Of a DNA stretch of 10,587 nucleotides, positions 6,421-10,587 are shown piece after piece (the stretch's first letter is position 1; every line of letters begins with the position of its first letter). Location: positions 1-10,587 of the forward strand of contig DAISVV010000106.1 in NCBI GenBank assembly GCA_036840015.1, in the 5' to 3' direction. Source of the stretch: SZUA-430 sp036840015. GTDB lineage: Bacteria; Pseudomonadota; Alphaproteobacteria; Micropepsales; Micropepsaceae. The notes below the pieces were generated by a model. The model made no database searches. It worked only from the letters and a program-made list of their open reading frames with translations, and was not told the origin of the DNA. The position numbers and the translations under genes were made by a program.

Positions 6421-7365
6421 TCAGAGGGTCTTGAGGAAGGCTTCGATGTCCTGCGGTGTCTCGACAGACAGCGCCGGCAGGTCCTTGTCGATGCGCTTGG
6501 CCATGGTGGTCAGCACCTTGCCAGCGCCCACCTCGACGACGGAGGTGATGCCGCGGTCGCGCAAGCCGGCAATCGTCTCGCGCCAGCGCACGCGCCCGGT
6601 CACCTGCTCGACGAGAAGCCGGCGGATACGCTGGGGGTCGCTCTCGGGCGAGATGGAAACGTTCGAGATGACGGGCACGCGTGGCGGGCGCATCGTCACC
6701 TTTTCGAGGGCCTCTTCCATCTCGCGCGCCGCGGGCGCCATGAGCGGGGAATGGAAGGGTGCGCTGACCGGCAGCATCATCGCACGCTTGATGCCTTTGG
6801 TCTTTGCGATTTCGGCGGCGCGCTCGAGGGCCGCCTTGTGGCCGGAGATCACGACCTGTCCTGGTGCATTGTCGTTGGCGACGACGCAGACCTCGCCGCC
6901 CTGGCTTGCCTCGCGCGAGACCTCTTCGGCCTGGTCCAGTTCGGCGCCAAGCAGGGCCGCCATGGCGCCCTGCCCGACCGGCACGGCGCGCTGCATGGCC
7001 AGCCCGCGCGCCTTCAGCAGGCGCGCCGCATCCGCAATCGAGAACGTGCCGGCGGCGGCGAGGGCGGAGTATTCGCCGAGCGAGTGGCCCGCGGCCAGCG
7101 TCACGTGGCGTCCCCATTCGAGCCTGCCTTCGCGCTCGAGCACGCGCATCACTGCAAGGCTCACGGCCATCAGGGCGGGCTGGGCGTTCTCGGTCAGGGT
7201 CAGGTCGGCCTCGGGGCCCTGCCACATGAGGCGCGAGAGCGGCTGCTTCAGGGCCTCGTCAATCTCCTCGAACAATTCGCGCGCGACCGCAAAGGCCTGT
7301 GCGAGAGACTGTCCCATGCCAACGGCCTGGCTGCCCTGTCCGGGAAACGTGAAAGCGCGGCTCAT
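6421..7365 (-). CDS. fabD: Malonyl-CoA:ACP transacylase
   Basis: FabD moves malonate from CoA to the ACP thiol, which supplies the extender unit for FabF. From the chosen start the protein is 314 residues, the usual length, opening MSRAFTFPGQGSQAVGMG. Catalytic S95 lies in AAGHSLGEYSALAAAG, R120 follows in the GLAMQRA region, and H205 lies in SAPFHSPLM. The tail has VVEVGAGKVLTTMAKRI. The frame is open for 18 more codons to 7419, but the family begins at the F-PGQGSQ strand, and AGGGG at 7371-7375 sits 5 bases before the ATG at 7365, so 7365 is the start. It is 61 bp downstream of the ligase-like gene and 21 bp upstream of fabG. Confidence 0.97.
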   Translation of the reverse strand: MSRAFTFPGQGSQAVGMGQSLAQAFAVARELFEEIDEALKQPLSRLMWQGPEADLTLTENAQPALMAVSLAVMRVLEREGRLEWGRHVTLAAGHSLGEYSALAAAGTFSIADAARLLKARGLAMQRAVPVGQGAMAALLGAELDQAEEVSREASQGGEVCVVANDNAPGQVVISGHKAALERAAEIAKTKGIKRAMMLPVSAPFHSPLMAPAAREMEEALEKVTMRPPRVPVISNVSISPESDPQRIRRLLVEQVTGRVRWRETIAGLRDRGITSVVEVGAGKVLTTMAKRIDKDLPALSVETPQDIEAFLKTL

Positions 7366-7426
7366 GACCACCCCTGGTTTGTCAATCGGGAGGGACTGAA
7401 AGCGGCTGGCACGCCACAAGTCAAGT
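7366..7426 (-). promoter_or_regulatory. Spacer before fabD: ribosome site and weak promoter candidate
   Basis: AGGGG at 7371-7375 is five bases from the fabD ATG and decides the start. A TTGACT hexamer at 7419-7424 on the minus strand could be a -35 for a fabD promoter. The matching -10 position (TTTCAG or TTCAGT) is poor, so whether fabD has its own promoter or relies on readthrough from the ligase-like gene is open. Confidence 0.35.
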
Positions 7427-8872
7427 TCAGCGGACCAGATCCATGTTGGTGCGCCATGACTGGATCGTGCCTATCCCCAGAAGCACCGCAAAAGCCACGG
7501 AAATCGCGGGGACCTGAAGGCTGAACCCGGCCACGGCCTGCACACCCATGCACGTGGCCGCCGCCACGGCAATCGCCGGGAACACGCGATCACGCCGCCG
7601 TTTGGCTGCGCCGGCGGCGCACTGGAGTACGAGCAGGAGCGGCGAGGCGAGGAAGGCAATGCCGGCGGGAAGACCAAGGTCCGAGAGGGGTTCGAGAAGG
7701 TCGTTTCCTGCTTCCTCGACGGTGCCGGGCGCACTCAGGCCGGTGCTGAGCGTGTGGTAGCTCTCGAAGGCACCAAAGCCCTGCCCGCCGAGAGGCGCCG
7801 CCGCAATCGCCTGCAGTGCGGCCCCTGCAATCAGCTGGCGGGATGGCGGGTCCAGCGCATCAGGGCCGAAACGCCCGAGCAGCGCGGCGCCCCCGAGCGC
7901 GACACCAAGGCCCGTGACAGCAAACAGCAGCGCCGTCACGGCGCGTCGTCCAGCTGCGTCGCCTTCCTCTTCAGCCGGGGCATGTGCCAGAACCAGCATG
8001 AGAAGCGCCATGCCTGCCAGGAAGCCCGCGATCGCAACCCCTGACCCCGTCGCCGCAAGTGCTGCCAGCAGCAGCAGGCCCAGGATCAGCAGCGCGCCAT
8101 CGATGCCTTCAAGGCTGCGTCCGAGACCCGTCAGGATGGTGCGGGTGTCCTGGTCCCACGGCAGGGCCTGCCTGAACCTTTCGGCTGACGCGCCGAAGGC
8201 TGCGATCGCGGCCAGCGAGAGGAAGGCGCCCAGATGGTCGGGATTGATGAAGGGGGCGGCGAATGCGTCCACCAGCGGTCCTGCTTCCGGCAGGACGATG
8301 GCCTGCAGATCGATGGACAGGGCGAGGCTTGCCGACGCCATGCCGGCGCAAGCCATACCGATGAAGACGACAGCGGCCAGCAGGAGTGCCGCCCGGTCCC
8401 TGTCGCGGCCAAGATTGTAGGCCAGCAGGAACGCCATGACCGGCAGGAGTGCCGCGACGAGCGCCTGGCGCGTGGTGGCGGGATCTGCCGAAATGAAGCT
8501 GGCGGTGTCGCGTCCGAGGGCCTCGCCTGCGTCGCGCCAGACGGGATGGGCAAGAAACTGAAGGTCCAGTCCTGTCAAACCCTTGAGTGCCTCCAGGTCG
8601 AGTGACTGGAATGCCCCCCAGGCCAGCGCCAGGGTTGTCAGCAGCGCGGGCCATCGGATCTGGCGGATCAGAGGCGTCTGTGGCGACACGCCCGACATCA
8701 CCAGTCCCGCCCAGCCCAGGAGCACGCCCCCAAGGCCCAGCGCTGCCACAAGTTCGGCCCACGGCCTGTTGGATCCGAAGGGGAACGGCATCCACGCGAG
8801 AATGACCACGAACAGCAGCAGCACCGCGCTTTCGGGCTTCATCCAGCGGGTGAACTCGAACGGGGCAGTCAC
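7427..8872 (-). CDS. O-antigen ligase / Wzy-like polytopic membrane protein
   Basis: The 481-residue protein has about 11-12 hydrophobic segments, roughly at 16-33, 40-60, 74-90, 134-153, 160-182, 205-228, 257-274, 277-297, 311-333, 402-420, 430-450 and 453-470. Family marks of the WaaL/Wzy superfamily are visible. PFPFGSNRPWAE (29-40) is typical of the N-terminus. FINPDHLGAFLSLA (208-221) resembles the NRNHFAGFL motif. A periplasmic arginine is followed by APLGGQGFGAFESY (359-372). GNDLLEPLSDLG (389-400) matches the signature HNx9G except that its histidine is glycine. Such proteins join or polymerise lipid-linked glycans on the periplasmic side. The start is GTG at 8872, backed by GGGGGAG six bases upstream; ATG at 8842 is the alternative. 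The divergent sugar dehydrogenase supports a polysaccharide role. The exact reaction is unknown, and loss of activity or a different mechanism is possible. Confidence 0.72.
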   Translation of the reverse strand: MTAPFEFTRWMKPESAVLLLFVVILAWMPFPFGSNRPWAELVAALGLGGVLLGWAGLVMSGVSPQTPLIRQIRWPALLTTLALAWGAFQSLDLEALKGLTGLDLQFLAHPVWRDAGEALGRDTASFISADPATTRQALVAALLPVMAFLLAYNLGRDRDRAALLLAAVVFIGMACAGMASASLALSIDLQAIVLPEAGPLVDAFAAPFINPDHLGAFLSLAAIAAFGASAERFRQALPWDQDTRTILTGLGRSLEGIDGALLILGLLLLAALAATGSGVAIAGFLAGMALLMLVLAHAPAEEEGDAAGRRAVTALLFAVTGLGVALGGAALLGRFGPDALDPPSRQLIAGAALQAIAAAPLGGQGFGAFESYHTLSTGLSAPGTVEEAGNDLLEPLSDLGLPAGIAFLASPLLLVLQCAAGAAKRRRDRVFPAIAVAAATCMGVQAVAGFSLQVPAISVAFAVLLGIGTIQSWRTNMDLVR

Positions 8873-8949
8873 TTGCGGCTCCCCCGTGCACGCTTGACAG
8901 GACGGCGGACGCTTCGGCCAATGGGCGTCATGCTGCGTCGCGCCCGTCC
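8873..8949. promoter_or_regulatory. Divergent promoter region between ligase-like gene and tviB-like gene
   Basis: On the minus strand, GGGGGAG at 8879-8885 lies 6 bases before the GTG of the ligase-like gene and is the reason to prefer that start. On the plus strand, a consensus TTGACA (8894-8899) is followed after 17 bp by GCCAAT (8917-8922), a half-match to a -10. The predicted transcript start would be about 20 bases before the ATG at 8950. No clear ribosome site precedes that ATG. Shared divergent control of two polysaccharide-type genes is inferred. Confidence 0.4.
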
Positions 8950-10227
8950 ATGAGCAAATGCATCGCGATCCTGGGGCTTGGATATGTCGGGCTGCCGGTG
9001 GCGCTTGCCTTCGCGCGGCGCTTCCCCGGCACGATCGGATATGACATCGATCCCGCCCGCGTCGCGGCGCTTGCGCGCGGCCATGACTGGACAGGCGAAA
9101 CCTCGCCGGAGGAACTTGCTGCCACTCAACTCAAGCTTACCCATGATGCTCGCGACCTTGGACCCGCCGACATCCTGATTGTCTGCGTGCCTACCCCCAT
9201 CGATGACCGGAAGCGTCCCAACCTTGAACCCCTGCGGCTGGCGTCCGTGACGGCTGGCCGGGTTCTTGGGCGCGGTTCAATCGTCGTCTACGAATCGACG
9301 GTCTATCCGGGTCTCACCGAGGAGTTTTGCGTACCCATCCTCGAAAGGGAATCCGGGCTGTCGATGGGCCGCGATTTTTTCGTCGGTTATTCACCGGAAA
9401 GAATCAATCCCGGCGATCGCAGCCATGCGTTTTCCAACGTGACGAAGGTTGTCGCTGCGTGCAATGCCGATGTGGCTGCAACCCTTGCGGGGCTCTATCG
9501 CGAAGTCGTTTCGGCAGGCGTTCATGTTGCGCCGTCCATCAGGGTCGCCGAGACGGCAAAGGTGCTTGAGAACACGCAGCGCGACCTCAACATCGCACTG
9601 ATGAACGAGCTTGCGCTGATCTGCGACAGGCTGGGCATCCGCACGGCCGACGTGCTGGCTGCCGCCGGCACGAAGTGGAACTTCCTGCCGTTCACGCCGG
9701 GGCTTGTCGGCGGACACTGCATCGGCGTTGATCCCTATTACCTGACGACCAAGGCGGAGGCACTGGGCTACAAGCCTGAGGTGATCCTCGCCGGCCGCCG
9801 GATCAATGACGGCGTCGGCGCGTTCCTCGCAGCGAAGCTGGTCGACCTTCTGCGCGGCCGACAGATTGCACCGGAGACCGCACGCGTCGCCATTCTCGGC
9901 CTTGCGTTCAAGGAAAACATCCGCGACATCCGCAACAGCCGCGTGCCCGACGTGGTCGAGGCACTGGCTGGCCATGGCGTGCGTGCCAGCGTCAGCGATC
10001 CGCTTGCCGATGAAGGCCAGGCGCAAGCGGCCTATGGCATTGCACTTGCGCCCCTGCCCGAGGAAGGCAGCGTCGATGCGCTGGTGCTTGCGGTTCCGCA
10101 TCAGGCATACCTCGCGCAAAGCAAGCGCCTCGTCCGCTGCGTGCGTCCGGGTGGCGTGGTGATGGACGTGAAGTCCGTGCTTGATCTGCAGGACATCCCG
10201 GCAGATCGCACCTACTGGAGCCTCTAG
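8950..10227 (+). CDS. tviB: UDP-N-acetylhexosamine C6 dehydrogenase (TviB/WbpO type)
   Basis: This is an NAD-dependent four-electron oxidase turning a UDP-N-acetylhexosamine into its uronic acid, a precursor for capsule, O-antigen or exopolysaccharide. The 425-residue protein has the Rossmann loop LGLGYVGLPVA at 8-18, VPTPIDDRKRPNLEPL at 80-95, VVYESTVYPG at 112-121, and SPERINPGD at 148-156. K204 and KVLENTQRDLNIALMNELA follow (204-222). The catalytic cysteine is C257 in GLVGGHCIGVDPYYL. GLAFKENIRDIRNSR (317-331) opens the C-terminal domain. The VYESTVYPG and ENTQRDLNIALMNELA stretches point to the TviB/WbpO/CapL group rather than UDP-glucose or GDP-mannose dehydrogenases. Whether the substrate is UDP-GlcNAc or UDP-GalNAc cannot be told. 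No epimerase or glycosyltransferase is in the window. The start is at the conserved N-terminus, with no obvious ribosome site. Confidence 0.9.
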   Translation: MSKCIAILGLGYVGLPVALAFARRFPGTIGYDIDPARVAALARGHDWTGETSPEELAATQLKLTHDARDLGPADILIVCVPTPIDDRKRPNLEPLRLASVTAGRVLGRGSIVVYESTVYPGLTEEFCVPILERESGLSMGRDFFVGYSPERINPGDRSHAFSNVTKVVAACNADVAATLAGLYREVVSAGVHVAPSIRVAETAKVLENTQRDLNIALMNELALICDRLGIRTADVLAAAGTKWNFLPFTPGLVGGHCIGVDPYYLTTKAEALGYKPEVILAGRRINDGVGAFLAAKLVDLLRGRQIAPETARVAILGLAFKENIRDIRNSRVPDVVEALAGHGVRASVSDPLADEGQAQAAYGIALAPLPEEGSVDALVLAVPHQAYLAQSKRLVRCVRPGGVVMDVKSVLDLQDIPADRTYWSL

Positions 10228-10237
10228 GCCTGAGCGC

Positions 10238-10279
10238 CGCCACGACGGCTTGACCCGCGTGGCGCGAGCGCGCTAAAGG
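10238..10279 (+). promoter_or_regulatory. Candidate promoter overlapping an inverted repeat upstream of asd
   Basis: CGCCACG (10238-10244) and CGTGGCG (10258-10264) form a perfect 7-bp inverted repeat with a 13-base spacer. Inside it is TTGACC (10250-10255), and 17-18 bp further are CTAAAG/TAAAGG (10273-10279), acceptable for an alphaproteobacterial promoter. The repeat could be an operator over the -35, or a weak terminator for the preceding gene. No T-run follows, which makes the terminator reading less likely. Confidence 0.35.
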
Positions 10280-10285
10280 GAAATC

Positions 10286-10360
10286 ATGACGAAGATGTCC
10301 AAGCGACTGAAGCCGAAAACGATGCCCTCCTGCGGGATGGCCCGGGTTCGCGCGCGCTGA
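10286..10360 (+). CDS. Possible 24-residue leader peptide upstream of asd
   Basis: A short ORF starts at ATG 10286, with AAAGGG ending six bases before it, and ends in TGA at 10358-10360. It encodes M-T-K-M-S-K-R-L-K-P-K-T-M-P-S-C-G-M-A-R-V-R-A-R. Of 24 residues, four are Lys, four Met and two Thr, all amino acids made from aspartate semialdehyde, the product of the gene that follows. It precedes a strong hairpin and a second stem at the asd start. This resembles a leader peptide for attenuation. Against it, the AAAGGG may instead be part of a -10 element, which would put the transcript start almost at this ATG. The ORF is short enough to arise by chance. Confidence 0.3.
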   Translation: MTKMSKRLKPKTMPSCGMARVRAR

Positions 10361-10374
10361 CACGCCGTTGATCA

Positions 10375-10407
10375 ACCAGGGGTCCCGCGACATCGACGGG
10401 GCCTGGT
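10375..10407 (+). other. Strong hairpin in the asd leader
   Basis: ACCAGG (10375-10380) pairs with CCTGGT (10402-10407). After a GG bulge, TCCCG (10383-10387) pairs with CGGGG (10397-10401), and CGA/TCG (10388-10390, 10393-10395) can extend it inward. About 14 pairs are possible. The next bases are CCGGCCGG, not a T-run, so it is not a simple intrinsic terminator. It lies between the small ORF and the start-codon stem of asd. Confidence 0.45.
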
Positions 10408-10411
10408 CCGG

Positions 10412-10443
10412 CCGGTTCTCGTCACAACACCGGAAACGAGAAC
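10412..10443 (+). promoter_or_regulatory. Stem-loop abutting the asd start codon, with an alternative pairing
   Basis: GTTCTCGT (10415-10422) and ACGAGAAC (10436-10443) are perfect 8-bp complements with a 13-base loop. The right arm touches the asd ATG and includes the only purine-rich stretch (ACGAGA) that could serve as its ribosome site. A competing 5-bp stem, CCGGT (10412-10416) with ACCGG (10429-10433), shares two bases with the left arm and would free the start region. Mutually exclusive stems of this kind are typical of translational switches. The complementarity is seen; the switching is inferred. Confidence 0.45.
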
Positions 10444-10587
10444 ATGACATCCCAAGACCAGCAGACTTCCGTTCCGCGCGTCGGCGTCGTCGGCGCGGCG
10501 GGCGCCGGCGGCCGCGAGATCATCGCGTGCCTTGAGAGGCGGCACTTTCCGCTGTCACGGCTGCGCCTTTTCGCCTCCGGGCGCTCG
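10444..10587 (+). CDS. asd: Aspartate-semialdehyde dehydrogenase (partial, N-terminus)
   Basis: Forty-eight codons run to the window edge. RVGVVGAAGAGGREIIACLERRHFPLSRLRLFASGRS (residues 12-48) matches the Asd N-terminus: a beta strand, a glycine-rich NADP loop, a helix, then F-P-x-x-x-L-R-L-F-A-S-x-R-S. Asd reduces aspartyl phosphate to aspartate semialdehyde, the branch point for lysine and diaminopimelate, threonine and methionine. The loop reads GAAGAGG where the family usually has GATGxVG, so two positions differ. The start at 10444 leaves an 11-residue tail before the fold, so a later start is conceivable, but no other in-frame ATG precedes the loop. The full enzyme is usually about 340 residues, so the active-site cysteine lies outside the window. 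Confidence 0.82.
   Translation, partial: MTSQDQQTSVPRVGVVGAAGAGGREIIACLERRHFPLSRLRLFASGRS

Noticed and set aside
7366..7419. 18-residue upstream extension of FabD
   Set aside because: FabD proteins begin at the F-PGQGSQ strand, and AGGGG lies at the right distance from the ATG at 7365.
5473..7524. 683-codon open frame on the plus strand across acpP, fabG and fabD
   Set aside because: It is antisense to three clearly identified fatty-acid genes; long antisense frames are expected in GC-rich DNA with GC-biased third positions, and its translation shows no recognisable domain.
10228..10264. Intrinsic terminator after the tviB-like gene
   Set aside because: The 7-bp inverted repeat is present, but no T-run follows, and it overlaps a promoter-like TTGACC; an operator is at least as likely.
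10228..10443. Lysine riboswitch before asd
   Set aside because: The spacer shows simple hairpins only; I cannot recognise the five-helix core, and the space left after the promoter candidate is small.
9992..10450. 152-codon minus-strand frame across the end of the dehydrogenase and the asd leader
   Set aside because: It is antisense to the dehydrogenase C-terminus with no recognisable domain or ribosome site support.
1..10587. CRISPR array, tRNA, rRNA, insertion sequence or phage attachment site
   Set aside because: I looked for regularly spaced repeats, cloverleaf-like segments, terminal inverted repeats and transposase motifs on both strands, and found none.

Overview
The window is a GC-rich chromosomal segment, most likely from an alphaproteobacterium. 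That placement rests on the ACP sequence and on the gene order fabD-fabG-acpP-fabF-mltG-yicC. I cannot place it below class. No tRNA, rRNA, CRISPR array, transposase or prophage gene is visible, and the content is mostly housekeeping.

Left end (1-2003): a PaiB-type FMN-binding regulator, cut by the window edge, is divergent from a MocR-type regulator (GntR-like helix-turn-helix fused to a PLP aminotransferase-like domain). Their 123-bp shared spacer is AT-rich and carries several pairs of short direct repeats that look like MocR operator boxes. The 3' end of the mocR gene overlaps yicC tail to tail by 71 bp.

Centre (1933-8872, minus strand): seven genes run in one direction: an O-antigen ligase/Wzy-like membrane protein, fabD, fabG, acpP, fabF, mltG and yicC. 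FabD loads malonate onto ACP, FabF condenses, FabG reduces, and MltG cuts nascent peptidoglycan, so the cluster links fatty-acid supply to envelope growth. YicC is an RNA endonuclease family member. Stem-loops lie on both sides of acpP, mltG appears to use a TTG start, and gmk, often found after yicC, is replaced here by the mocR gene.

Right end (8873-10587): a TviB/WbpO-type UDP-N-acetylhexosamine dehydrogenase is transcribed divergently from the ligase-like gene, which suggests a link to surface polysaccharide. After a 216-bp spacer comes the 5' part of asd (aspartate-semialdehyde dehydrogenase). This spacer is the most interesting non-coding part. It has a promoter-like element overlapping an inverted repeat, a 24-codon ORF rich in Lys, Met and Thr, a strong hairpin, and a perfect 8-bp stem whose right arm abuts the asd start codon. 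The spacer could be a leader controlling asd, but this is inferred from sequence alone.

I see no clear evidence for a wholly new system. The best leads are the asd leader, the ligase-like protein lacking the signature histidine, and the stem-loops around acpP.
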